64,000 nucleotides of DNA from an uncultured Corynebacterium sp. (GTDB lineage Bacteria > Actinomycetota > Actinomycetes > Mycobacteriales > Mycobacteriaceae). Shown piece after piece: positions 43,300 through 51,814 of the stretch. Position numbers and translations under genes: made by a program. Each line of letters opens with the position of its first letter. Position 1 is the stretch's first letter. The stretch is from NCBI RefSeq assembly GCF_946222305.1, contig NZ_CAMIHZ010000005.1:53187-117186 (forward strand), written 5' to 3'. The notes under the pieces are model-generated. The model ran no database searches and had not been told where the DNA came from. It was given only the letters and a program-made list of their open reading frames with translations.

Positions 43300-44139
43300 A
43301 TGTTTGCAGTTGTCACAGGAGCCGCTTCGGGTATCGGGCGGGAGGTGGCGCTGCAGCTAGCGCAGCGCGGTTACACGGTGGCCATCAGCGACCGCGATGA
43401 AGCGGGGTTGGCCTCCACTGCCGATTCCATCAACGCTGCCGGTCGCACGGTAGCGGATTCCCGCGTGGTCGATGTCACCGACGTGAATGCGGTGAAGTCG
43501 TGGGCCGATGACATCGTGGCGGCTCACGGCGTGCCCGATCAGATTCACCATGTCGCGGGCATCGCGATCTGGGGTGACGTTCGGACGATGCCCCATGAAA
43601 AGTGGCAGCGCGTAATCGATGTGAACCTGATGGGGTCCGTGCACATGGTGGAAGCCTTCGCTCCGAAGCTGATGGAGGAGCGTCCGGTGCGTCGCCGTCG
43701 GCGGGATCGGCGGAAGTTCGTGTTTGTATCCTCAGCTGCGGGCATCATCGGTTTGCCGTGGCATGCTGCGTATTCAGCTTCCAAGGGTGGCGTGCTGGGG
43801 ATGTGCGAGGTGTTGCGTTTCGACATGGCACCCTATGGCGTGGACGTGCACGCCGTGGCTCCCGGCGCCGTGGACACTCCGCTGGTCCGCACCATCGATA
43901 TCCACGGAGTGGACCGTTCCAAACCGCGTATCGAGAAAGCCACTGCTCTATTCCAGGGGCATGCGGTATCCCCATCCGAAGCTGCGCAAAAAATTTTGCG
44001 GGGCGTGGACAAAGGCAAATACCTCATCAACACTAGTGGCGACATCCCCCTTGCGCGGTGGGCGCAGGTTAACGCGCCATGGGCCTACAAGGGTGCAATG
44101 AAGGCCCTGAATGCCGGTTTCCGCTGGGCGTCAAAGTAG
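43300..44139 (+). CDS. Short-chain dehydrogenase/reductase
   Basis: A 279-residue SDR with the cofactor loop VTGAASGIGREVALQL, the structural motif HVAGIA, and the active-site tyrosine and lysine in YSASKGG. Asp-Arg after strand 2 (ISDRDEAG) suggests NAD(P) binding. The ATG at 43300 is chosen, eight bases after AAGGAG; the GTG at 43291 is too close to it. It starts 28 bases after mtr and probably shares its operon. Substrate unknown. The last nine bases overlap the convergent DUF1648 gene. Confidence 0.85.
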   Translation: MFAVVTGAASGIGREVALQLAQRGYTVAISDRDEAGLASTADSINAAGRTVADSRVVDVTDVNAVKSWADDIVAAHGVPDQIHHVAGIAIWGDVRTMPHEKWQRVIDVNLMGSVHMVEAFAPKLMEERPVRRRRRDRRKFVFVSSAAGIIGLPWHAAYSASKGGVLGMCEVLRFDMAPYGVDVHAVAPGAVDTPLVRTIDIHGVDRSKPRIEKATALFQGHAVSPSEAAQKILRGVDKGKYLINTSGDIPLARWAQVNAPWAYKGAMKALNAGFRWASK

Positions 44140-45303
44140 AAATACAAGTAAAAGTGGCACGACCACCAGCAACGCGACCACTAATAGGAACGCCTTACCC
44201 TGCCAGTGCGCATAGTTGAAGTCCACGCCCACGCCGAAGCGTTTCTCCACCATCACTGCCGGATCGTCGGGGTTGTGGTAAAACATGCCCCACTTGTAGT
44301 GCTCATCGTTGTCTCGCCCTTCGGCTGTCGCTTCTTTTTCCGACGCCACACGCTCCGTGTAGGACTTCACTGCCGAGGTCAACGCCGACCGTTGCACCGT
44401 GAGCCCCACCACCATCGCTAGCGCGGTAACTATCACGGCAGCAAGGGTTGCCACGATGACAGCCGGGATCCAGCGCATCAGATCCGGCAGGACCATAAAC
44501 ACTTGCAAGGCAGCGAACATGAGGGCCAACACCAAGTTCAGCACGGCCAACCACGCGGCTGACAGCCGCAGGGTAATCTCCTGTTCGATCTTCCCGCGCA
44601 GCGATGAATCCGCGCGTGCCGGGAGACTCACTCGGAGCAGCCACGCATAAAGCACGGCCAATAGCACCAGCATCGCGGCACCAAAGAATGTGGGAAAGAA
44701 TACGGAACCGATTGTTTTGTCACTCCACGCATCCGGCTTGAATCCCGCTCCGAAGTGCGTGGCGAAACGATCTGGGATGCTGTTCCAGTGAATAGCCACG
44801 TAAGCGGCAGCGAGCAGTAGTGTGGCGAAGCCTGCGATGTTGGCCGCCCCTGTGATCGCCCCTGCCCTATGCGGATACCCGGGAACATCGGTGACATCGA
44901 TCGCGCCGGGTTGAGCAGAAATTTCACCGGCCACTGCGGTGCGCACGCCCTGAAACCAGCCCTCTTCCTGCTTGGTACGCCGGATCGCTGCCCCTGCTTG
45001 GTTGATGTTCCAGACGAAATACGCCACCGGCACCAACGATATCAGTGCTCCTAGCCATGGAACGATCGACAAGGGGATCGCAACCAACACCGCTAGCGTG
45101 CCTGCGGTGAGTTGGCGCTTCTTAAAAATCTCTTCCTGCTGCGCCACTACTGGGTGGCTGCGGTGTTTTTCGGGCACACGCACCCCGAGACGCACGGCAG
45201 CCGAGGATAGTTTCGGCGCCAGCGATAACGTGAAGGTCACTAGCAGCGTGGTCACCGCGAGTATGAGCGCCAGCAACGGGTCAAAGGAAGTCATAATCTG
45301 CAC
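44131..45303 (-). CDS. DUF1648/DUF5808 membrane protein
   Basis: A 390-residue membrane protein with about eight hydrophobic segments. The middle IHWNSIPDRFATHFGAGFKPDAW is the DUF1648 signature, and the end HYKWGMFYHNPDDPAVMVEKRFGVGVDFNYA is a DUF5808-like soluble motif. Such proteins are often paired with a YtrA-type GntR regulator, as here, and some are immunity or transport-linked (SdpI family). Function unknown. The GntR gene lies 15 bases upstream on the same strand. Confidence 0.82.
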   Translation of the reverse strand: MQIMTSFDPLLALILAVTTLLVTFTLSLAPKLSSAAVRLGVRVPEKHRSHPVVAQQEEIFKKRQLTAGTLAVLVAIPLSIVPWLGALISLVPVAYFVWNINQAGAAIRRTKQEEGWFQGVRTAVAGEISAQPGAIDVTDVPGYPHRAGAITGAANIAGFATLLLAAAYVAIHWNSIPDRFATHFGAGFKPDAWSDKTIGSVFFPTFFGAAMLVLLAVLYAWLLRVSLPARADSSLRGKIEQEITLRLSAAWLAVLNLVLALMFAALQVFMVLPDLMRWIPAVIVATLAAVIVTALAMVVGLTVQRSALTSAVKSYTERVASEKEATAEGRDNDEHYKWGMFYHNPDDPAVMVEKRFGVGVDFNYAHWQGKAFLLVVALLVVVPLLLVFLL

Positions 45304-45318
45304 CTCTCAGAAAATTTT

Positions 45319-45699
45319 TCACGAGACTGTCGCACCGTTGATCGCCACCTCATCAATGACGTCATGGATGTCGTCTCGGGTGAAGCCCTGCGCGAGAGCG
45401 CGGTTCACAGTCGTCTTTAAGTCCTCACGCAATTGTTCGCGCTGTTCCTGCTTCGGCTTCTGCGGTTGGGCCACCATCGTTCCCGATCGAGGCGCCGTGC
45501 GCACCAGCCCCTCATCCTGCAGCTGGTCGTAGGCCTTTTTCACCGTTGCTGGGTTGACGCCGAATTCCACCGCCACACGACGCACGGGATACAAAAAATC
45601 CCCGTGCTTCAGGTGACCTCGAAGGATCCCTTCGACTACCCCGTCGTGAATCTGCTGAAATATGGGAATGCGCGAATCCGGATCGATCACATAAAACAT
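45319..45699 (-). CDS. YtrA-type GntR transcriptional regulator
   Basis: A 126-residue regulator with an N-terminal winged helix: PIFQQIHDGVVEGILRGHLKHGDFL, RRVAVEFGVNPATVKKAYDQLQDEGLVRT. The short C-terminal helix pair, without a ligand domain, marks the YtrA subfamily. A good AGGAAGG site lies a few bases before the ATG. It is most likely an autorepressor of itself and the downstream DUF1648 gene; repeated GTATTA elements lie about 80-120 bases upstream. Confidence 0.88.
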   Translation of the reverse strand: MFYVIDPDSRIPIFQQIHDGVVEGILRGHLKHGDFLYPVRRVAVEFGVNPATVKKAYDQLQDEGLVRTAPRSGTMVAQPQKPKQEQREQLREDLKTTVNRALAQGFTRDDIHDVIDEVAINGATVS

Positions 45700-46059
45700 C
45701 GATTTGCCTTCCTACAGGGGTTCTCCTGAGCCTTCACTGAGGAACCTCAGAAAGCCTCTTGAACCATCCACGTGAATTCTGTATTAGTTAACACAACACA
45801 ACCTGTATTACACACACTAACACAAGCTCCGGCCAAGCCCAATCCCCGCCATCAAAGATTTTTCTAGACCCGGCACCTCGAATCACGACCGAGCGGCGAA
45901 TCACTAACGCACAGCGTTGTCTTGGATTGTCCCTACATTGACCCCCACCAGAAACAGACACCACTAAACACCGCCGCAAGCACGCCATAGGAGCAAGAAA
46001 GGTCCACGAAGACTTCACGGCCAGCCCCTAGCTGGCGAGTTACCGATGAGAACGATGAA
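45700..46059. other. Intergenic region between GntR gene and small ORF
   Basis: About 360 bases without a convincing gene. It holds the AGGAAGG site of the GntR gene, a small CTGAG-GAAC-CTCAG inverted repeat, and the GTATTA/CTAACAC elements at 45781-45823. Further on, frames rich in basic residues run for short distances without start codons, which looks like decayed or non-coding sequence. No tRNA or repeat was seen. Confidence 0.6.
45781..45823. promoter_or_regulatory. Candidate GntR/YtrA operator
   Basis: GTATTAG (45781-45787), GTATTAC (45804-45810) and CTAACAC (45817-45823) form repeated, partly inverted elements in an AT-rich island. YtrA regulators bind paired inverted sites of this general kind. 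The position upstream of the GntR gene supports autoregulation, but the match is by eye. Confidence 0.45.
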
Positions 46060-46356
46060 TTGAGCAGAGCTATTTGTGCCGTGAATCGTGGCCACGTCAA
46101 TATTGCGTTGACCTGCAGTCCCGACTGGGCTGAGCGCGTGACAGATCTGACGACACGATTATGTGTGCGCCTTGGCCTTACTGAGTATCGCGCACTGACG
46201 CTCGTCGAGATTGGTCATATGTTCCGCCGCTACCCCAGCTTGGTCGACTTGGGCCTCAGCGGCGCTTGGGATATCACCTTGCATTCCGATGTCACGGAAA
46301 CGTGGACGAGCTACGGCGACGGCCACACGGTGGTCACAGCACTAAACGCCCCCTAG
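46060..46356 (+). CDS. Small hypothetical ORF, possibly a remnant
   Basis: An open frame of 98 residues from TTG 46060 (a GTG at 46081 is an alternative). The protein, with RLGLTEYRALTLVEIGHMFRR and a C-terminal TWTSYGDGHTVVTALNAP, has a protein-like composition, but I recognise no family. No ribosome site is visible before either start, and the frame is open back to 45991 with coding-like residues (TDENDELSR), so it may be a truncated or frame-shifted remnant. Confidence 0.4.
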   Translation: MSRAICAVNRGHVNIALTCSPDWAERVTDLTTRLCVRLGLTEYRALTLVEIGHMFRRYPSLVDLGLSGAWDITLHSDVTETWTSYGDGHTVVTALNAP

Positions 46357-46474
46357 GACGCGAAACGTTTCGGCACCGAGCTGTCCGGCGAGCCCTCTCC
46401 CTCTCGGAATACAACCGCCGCAAGATGCGCCACCGAGCCGAGACAGGTGAGCCGCCGTTCTAACCCAATCGGCA

Positions 46475-47047
46475 CTAGCGGTTTTCGTCGACAGGAACGC
46501 CCAGAATGTCCAGTGCGGTAGCTAGCCCGTCGTAGTTGCACACCAACATGACAAACGCAACCTGTTCCCGCTCAGAAAGGAGTCCTCGGACGCGACCTGC
46601 CATCTCTTCACTCAGGCCCTGATCACGGACAATCTGCTCGGCAGCGTCCAACAGCACCCCGCGACGTCCCGTGATGCCATGGGATGGGCGGAACATGGCG
46701 TCGATATCAGAAGAACTAACCGCAGCCCGCGCGGCGAGCGCTCGGTGTTGATCGGCCTCGTAGGCACTGTTGCGTAAGTAGGCCACGCGCAGGATGATCA
46801 TCTCGGTTTCTTGGCGGGAAAGATAGCCGAACGGCATCATCGAAGCGCCATAGAGCAGCCAGAACCGGAACAACCGCGGGGCGCGACCGATGGTGGCGAA
46901 CACCCCGAGGTTCTTCTTGCCGGTAACACGAGCTCCGACGCGGGTGGCGAAAGTGCCGAAAGGCCCCAACCGACGCAGGTGCTCGCGACGTGCGACAGGA
47001 CCTGGGCCGAGCGGGGCCTTAGCGGGCGATATAGTTTTGTCCTCCAT
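46475..47047 (-). CDS. Carboxymuconolactone decarboxylase family protein
   Basis: A 190-residue CMD/AhpD-like protein: FWLLYGASMMPFGYLSRQETEMIILRVAYLRNSAYEADQHRALAARAAVSSSDID holds the helical core with the conserved Glu and His (YEADQH). The CxxC pair of AhpD reductases is absent, so it is not a canonical peroxidase partner. The N-terminal 50 residues are basic. map lies 26 bases upstream on the same strand. Role unknown. Confidence 0.8.
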   Translation of the reverse strand: MEDKTISPAKAPLGPGPVARREHLRRLGPFGTFATRVGARVTGKKNLGVFATIGRAPRLFRFWLLYGASMMPFGYLSRQETEMIILRVAYLRNSAYEADQHRALAARAAVSSSDIDAMFRPSHGITGRRGVLLDAAEQIVRDQGLSEEMAGRVRGLLSEREQVAFVMLVCNYDGLATALDILGVPVDENR

Positions 47048-47073
47048 ACTTCTACAGAGGGTAGCGGGCGAAC

Positions 47074-47940
47074 CTACTCTTCACCGGGGATTGTGAGAAC
47101 TTCGCAACCGTCATCTGTGACCACGAGCGTGTGCTCAAACTGGGCAGTCCACTTCTTATCGCGCGTTTGGACAGTCCAGCCATCGTCCCACACGTCGTAC
47201 GCGAGGCCACCCAGGTTGATCATGGGCTCGATAGTGAGGGTCATGCCCGGCTCGAACAAGGTGGTGTTCTGCGGGTTGTCGTAGTGCAGGACCGCCAGGC
47301 CGTTGTGGAACGTCGTTCCCACGCCATGACCGGTGAAGTCCTCCACCACGGTATATCCGAAGCGCTTAGCGTACGACTCAATCACGCGCCCAATGACATT
47401 GATTTCGCGGCCGGGCTTCACCGCCTTAATCGCACGGTCCAGAGCATTCTTCGTCCGCTCGACCAGCAGGCGGTGCTCCTCGGAAACATCGCCGGCTAGG
47501 AACGTAGCGTTCGTGTCCCCGTGCACGCCGTTCTTATACGCGGTGACGTCGATATTGACGATATCGCCATCCTCGATCACGGTGGTATCGGGAATGCCGT
47601 GGCAGATAATTTCATTCAGGCTCACGCACGACGACTTAGGGAAATGCCGGTAGCCCAAGGTGGACGGGTACGCACCGTGGTCACACATGTACTCGTGGGC
47701 TACCCGATCTACTTCATCTGTAGTGACGCCCGGTGCCACCGCGCGCCCAGCTTCCCGCAGGGCTTCGGCAGCAATCCGGCTCGCCTCACGCATGGCCTCG
47801 ATAGTCTCGGGGGTTTGAATCCACGGCTCGCCGACGTTTTCCTGAACCTCGTCCTTCCACGCGTACTCTGGCCGCTCAATGTGAGCGGGAACGTCGCGGA
47901 TAGGGGTGGGAGTGCCGGGGTTTAGTGGAGCTCTAGTCAT
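47074..47940 (-). CDS. map: Methionine aminopeptidase, type I
   Basis: A 288-residue MetAP that removes the initiator Met. The metal ligands are in INIDVTAYKNGVHGDTNATF (two Asp), GHGVGTTFHNG (His), LTIEPMI (Glu) and QFEHTLVVT (Glu). The N-terminal extension of about 40 residues, with PEYAWKDEVQENVGEPWIQTPE, marks the actinobacterial long form (MapB). The CMD-family gene follows and the lipoprotein PBP is upstream. Confidence 0.95.
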   Translation of the reverse strand: MTRAPLNPGTPTPIRDVPAHIERPEYAWKDEVQENVGEPWIQTPETIEAMREASRIAAEALREAGRAVAPGVTTDEVDRVAHEYMCDHGAYPSTLGYRHFPKSSCVSLNEIICHGIPDTTVIEDGDIVNIDVTAYKNGVHGDTNATFLAGDVSEEHRLLVERTKNALDRAIKAVKPGREINVIGRVIESYAKRFGYTVVEDFTGHGVGTTFHNGLAVLHYDNPQNTTLFEPGMTLTIEPMINLGGLAYDVWDDGWTVQTRDKKWTAQFEHTLVVTDDGCEVLTIPGEE

Positions 47941-47985
47941 AGTTCCAAATGGTACTCCCCTGCGTTTTCATTGTTCGGGCTGGGG

Positions 47986-49827
47986 TTATTCGGGCTGGGG
48001 CTGCTCAGGCTTCGCGCCATCTAGATTCTTGAAGAAAGTGTCGGTGACCCCGACAGCATGTTCTGATCCACCGCCGAGGACCACGAGTGTTGCAAACGCT
48101 AAATCCCCGCGGTAGCCCGCAAACCAAGCGTGCGAGCCCTCATTGATTTCCGCCTCACCAGTCTTGGCATAGACCTCGCCGGCACCGGAAATCGCGGCAC
48201 CCGAACCATTGGTCACCACAGAACGCATCAACCTGCGCAGCTGCTTGACGGTCTTCGGATCCAAGTCGTCCGCAGACTCGTTCTTGCTATCGGTCTTATG
48301 GTCCTTGCTCTTAATCAGGTAAGGAGTCGGCCTATGTCCGGCGGCTGCTGTCGCAGCCACCATCGCCATACCGAACGGGCTGGCAAGGTCATGCCCCTGG
48401 CCGTAACCGGCTTCCGTGCGATCCAACATGACCTCACCCTTCGGCACAGATCCCGTGATCGTATCCAAACCATCGATCTGGAAATCCACACCAAGCCCAA
48501 ACTTTTTGGCGTAATCCTGCAGCTCGCCCGGCTTGAGCCTCGTGGAGATATCTGCGAACGTCGTATTGCACGATTTCGCGAATGCGTTCTCCAGCGGCGT
48601 ATCGCCGAGGGAGAAAGTGTTGTAGTTTGTGACGATACGTCCACCGATATCTTGCGTGCCGGGGCATCCCACAATGGAATCCGGGGTCAAGCCCTGCTTA
48701 TCCATACCGGCGTAAGCGGTGAGCATCTTAAACGTCGAACCCGGTGGGTACTGCCCCATCAGGGCCACATCCCCCTTCTCATCAGCTTTCGGGGTTTGCG
48801 CAACGGCGAGGATCTCACCGGTCGACGGCCGCATCACGACCATCATGGTTTGAGAATCCTGCCGAGTATTCACTGCCTTCTGTGCGGCTTGCTGGACTTT
48901 GTGTGACAAGCTGATATTGACGCTCGGGGCCGCGCTGGCGTCATGACTAACAACATCAGAAACCTCCGCCCCCTCGGCGGTAGCAACAACAACCTTCCAC
49001 CCGTTCTTACCCTGCAAATCCTTTTCCACCAGGCCAGAAACGCGGGACATGATGTCGGGGGCAAAGCCCGGATCTGGGCGTACCAGGGCGGCTTCCTTAT
49101 TCATGCGCACACCGGGAACCCCGCCAAGGCGGTCCTTCAACTGGCTGCCCTGCCCCTCGGACAGGGTCAAAGCGGAGTATTCGCCGTCGACCCCCTCGGC
49201 CTCTTTCGCCTTCGCGGCAGCATCGAAATCCGGCACATCCTTATCTTGGCCGCGCATCGCATCCAGTTCGCCACCAATCCGGCGCATCACCCCGCCCACA
49301 TCATCGACGGCTTTCGTATCAACAAAGACGCGCCACTTCGTGCCGGGCTTCAACAACACCGCCCCATCGGAACCCACCACGCTGGCGATCTTCGCAGGAA
49401 CAGTGCGCAACTCGAGGTGTTGATTCGTGCCCAGATCGGGGTGCAGCAGCGACGGCTGCCAACGCACGCTCCACGACTCGCCGGACTTCGTGAGCACCAT
49501 CTGTGAGTCATAATCGAATTCCCGATCCCCCGGCAGATCCCACTTCATGTGGTAATTCGCCGTCGCCACATCACCATTGGTGTGGACATCCTTCAACTCA
49601 GCGGTTAGTCCCTCAGCCTGCAGCGAATCCCACGTTTGGTTGATCACTTCTCCCGCCGTGGAGGGGTTGTCGGTCTTTTCCGCCGCATTCTGGTGCCCAG
49701 CCAGGGCTTCTAGGAATGACGCCGCGGCATCATCGGCCACATCGGGCCTAGGAGTGCACGCAGCCAGCGAAAATACCAAGCTGGAAACGGCAATGGCGGA
49801 GGTTAGGGCGCGACGCATGCGCCTCAT
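47986..49827 (-). CDS. Penicillin-binding lipoprotein with MecA-like N-domain
   Basis: A 613-residue class B transpeptidase anchored as a lipoprotein (lipobox LAAC, Cys24). Residues 30-135 form the NTF2-like MecA_N domain, 140-290 the PBP dimer domain, and 310-600 the transpeptidase. The three catalytic motifs are complete: STFK at 364-367, SCN at 419-421 and KTG at 555-557. The same gene order, next to map and near ispG, is found in mycobacteria and C. glutamicum. It should crosslink peptidoglycan; beta-lactam affinity cannot be read. Confidence 0.92.
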   Translation of the reverse strand: MRRMRRALTSAIAVSSLVFSLAACTPRPDVADDAAASFLEALAGHQNAAEKTDNPSTAGEVINQTWDSLQAEGLTAELKDVHTNGDVATANYHMKWDLPGDREFDYDSQMVLTKSGESWSVRWQPSLLHPDLGTNQHLELRTVPAKIASVVGSDGAVLLKPGTKWRVFVDTKAVDDVGGVMRRIGGELDAMRGQDKDVPDFDAAAKAKEAEGVDGEYSALTLSEGQGSQLKDRLGGVPGVRMNKEAALVRPDPGFAPDIMSRVSGLVEKDLQGKNGWKVVVATAEGAEVSDVVSHDASAAPSVNISLSHKVQQAAQKAVNTRQDSQTMMVVMRPSTGEILAVAQTPKADEKGDVALMGQYPPGSTFKMLTAYAGMDKQGLTPDSIVGCPGTQDIGGRIVTNYNTFSLGDTPLENAFAKSCNTTFADISTRLKPGELQDYAKKFGLGVDFQIDGLDTITGSVPKGEVMLDRTEAGYGQGHDLASPFGMAMVAATAAAGHRPTPYLIKSKDHKTDSKNESADDLDPKTVKQLRRLMRSVVTNGSGAAISGAGEVYAKTGEAEINEGSHAWFAGYRGDLAFATLVVLGGGSEHAVGVTDTFFKNLDGAKPEQPQPE

Positions 49828-49840
49828 GCTAGCAAGCGGA

Positions 49841-50515
49841 TTAGAGAATTCCGCGTTCCCGCGCCACAGCCACAGCAGCTGTTCTATTACTCACACCGAG
49901 CTTGGTGAACACCCGCCCCATGTGGGATTTAATGGTGGCCTCGGTGAGCACGAGTTCTTTGGCGATCTGCCTATTCGACCGGCCGTGTCCGGCCAATCGC
50001 AGCACATCGATCTCGCGGGCGGTCAGAGTTTCCATCGGGCGGTTCATGCTGTCCATGAGTTTGCCCATGACCTGCGAGCTCATCACCGATTCCCCACGGG
50101 CTGCCTTGCGAATCCCCTCGGTGAGCTCCGCCGGTGGGCAATCTTTAAGTAAATAACCCACCGCACCCGCGGACACCGCGCCCACGACCTCCCCATCCGT
50201 GGAGTAGTTCGTCACCACCAACACTTGCGGCGCGCCAAGCATCGAGCGGATCTCGCGGGTAGCGTGCACGCCTCCGGCCTCCCCGGCCCCCACTTGTTGT
50301 CCGAAACGCAAGTCCATGAGCACTACATCGAGGCTCGGCTTCTCCCCCTGCAGTGATGCGCGAACATAATCTATCGCGGCCTGTGGGGTATCGGCAGTCG
50401 CCACGACCTCGATATCCGCGGCCGTGGACAGCATTGCCTCCAGACCTGCTCGGATCACGGGGTGGTCATCGGTGAGCATCACGCACAGCACGGGCCGGGA
50501 TTGTTGGTCAACCAT
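49841..50515 (-). CDS. chrA: Response regulator ChrA (NarL type)
   Basis: A 224-residue response regulator. The receiver has the phospho-acceptor Asp68 in VLMDLRF, acidic pair TDDHPV at residues 15-20 and the Lys in LLKDCPPAEL. The C-terminal LuxR HTH reads LTAREIDVLRLAGHGRSNRQIAKELVLTEATIKSHMGRVFTKLGVSNRTAA. It overlaps the kinase gene by eight bases. Position next to hrtBA matches C. glutamicum ChrA, which activates heme export in response to heme. Confidence 0.88.
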   Translation of the reverse strand: MVDQQSRPVLCVMLTDDHPVIRAGLEAMLSTAADIEVVATADTPQAAIDYVRASLQGEKPSLDVVLMDLRFGQQVGAGEAGGVHATREIRSMLGAPQVLVVTNYSTDGEVVGAVSAGAVGYLLKDCPPAELTEGIRKAARGESVMSSQVMGKLMDSMNRPMETLTAREIDVLRLAGHGRSNRQIAKELVLTEATIKSHMGRVFTKLGVSNRTAAVAVARERGIL

Positions 50516-51737
50516 GGTGCCCCAGACTACTCGTGGGTACGCTCACGGCAATGCCGCAACCGGCGCCCGGTTCAGTTTCCAAAGCCATGGTCCCCCTCAC
50601 GGAGCGCACGCGGCGCAGCACACCTGGCAATCCGGTTGCACCCAATCCCGCCGCGGCCAATTCCGTACCACCAACCACGACCGTTCCCTCCGCGGTGCGG
50701 CGGGTACGCAAACCCATCTCCTGCAAACTCGCCGGATCGAATCCCTCGCCGTTATCGACCACGTCCAACACGATCTGATCGGGTTGATAGGTCAAGGTCA
50801 CTCGCGCACGATCCGCATTCGAGTGGCGCACGACGTTGCTAATCAATGATTGCGCAATGCGCACCAACTCCTGCTCCACGGCAGAATCCACCGGGCGCGG
50901 ATCGCCATCAACATCAAACACCACGGCTTGACCCATCGGCGTGGAACTCGCCACACGTGCCAAAGCCACGGGCAGATCAGCCCCGACCATCGGGCTCGGT
51001 TGCAGTGCCGCGATGATTCGTCTAGTTTCCACCAGATTGTCCTGTGCGGTCGTCTGGGCCAGCTTGATCTGGTGGACAAGCTGCTGCTTTGTCTTAGCAT
51101 CCAGCGGGGCGGCGTCAAGAGAAGAAATCTGCCCCTCGATCGAGTGCAACAACATATTGATGGAACTGAGCCCCTGCGCCACCGTGTCGTGGATATCGCC
51201 GGCGATACGGGTGCGCTCCTGCATCTCACCAGCTCGGTGCGATTCCTCCTCACGGGCCTTCGCCTCCACCCGCAAAGTGCGGAAGCCCAACCCCAGCGCA
51301 ATAGCCACGAGCGCGCCGATAATAGGACCGATCACGCCACCAACTGTCCACCCCAAGTTGCGCGCAATGCCGTATACCGCCAGCCCCGTCATCACCACCA
51401 CAAGTGGCACGGAAACCCGCGGCCGGAACGCCCCCAAGGCCACGAAAAACAACGCAAACACTAGGTAGACCGCGGATTCGCCATGGATGAACAACAACAC
51501 CCACGTGCCCAAAACCAGTGCCATCCACACGGCGCGCTGCGCAATCAGCTTTCCGGAGGCATAGACCAAGGCGAACGCCACAACCTGCCACGACATGCCG
51601 TCAGCTGCCACCGTCACTACCAGCAAAATGAACACCAGCAGGTGCAACGAGTGGCCCAGCCCAGTCCAGATGCGATCGAGCTGATCCACTCGACTGCGCG
51701 CCTCGACGTGTCTGCGCATGGCCTTTCTACCGATCAT
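50508..51737 (-). CDS. chrS: Heme-sensing histidine kinase ChrS
   Basis: A 409-residue kinase of the HisKA_3 class. Residues 28-153 carry about five or six membrane segments and little extracytoplasmic loop, so the ligand is likely sensed in the membrane, as known for heme in ChrS. The phospho-acceptor is His183 in AGDIHDTVAQG, and the ATPase domain has VRHSNADRARVTL (N box) and DNGEGFDPASLQEMGLRTRR (G box). It overlaps chrA and is divergent from hrtB. Confidence 0.87.
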   Translation of the reverse strand: MIGRKAMRRHVEARSRVDQLDRIWTGLGHSLHLLVFILLVVTVAADGMSWQVVAFALVYASGKLIAQRAVWMALVLGTWVLLFIHGESAVYLVFALFFVALGAFRPRVSVPLVVVMTGLAVYGIARNLGWTVGGVIGPIIGALVAIALGLGFRTLRVEAKAREEESHRAGEMQERTRIAGDIHDTVAQGLSSINMLLHSIEGQISSLDAAPLDAKTKQQLVHQIKLAQTTAQDNLVETRRIIAALQPSPMVGADLPVALARVASSTPMGQAVVFDVDGDPRPVDSAVEQELVRIAQSLISNVVRHSNADRARVTLTYQPDQIVLDVVDNGEGFDPASLQEMGLRTRRTAEGTVVVGGTELAAAGLGATGLPGVLRRVRSVRGTMALETEPGAGCGIAVSVPTSSLGHHG

Positions 51738-51814
51738 GAGTGCAACTTTAGTAGGAACGAAAGTCTAGCCTTGCGCCCGATGTGCAAAAACGCACGTCAG
51801 GCGAACATAGAAGT
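51738..51814. promoter_or_regulatory. chrS/hrtB divergent regulatory region
   Basis: A 77-base gap holds an inverted repeat ACTTT-N10-AAAGT at 51745-51764 and a second one, GTGC-AAAAAC-GCAC, near 51782-51795. On the minus strand TAGACT (51767-51762) is a possible chrS -10 that overlaps the first repeat. One of these repeats could be the ChrA site. Confidence 0.45.

Noticed and set aside
45788..46018. 76-codon minus-strand frame in the intergenic gap
   Set aside because: Cys/Arg-rich product, no ribosome site, and it overlaps the candidate GntR operator.
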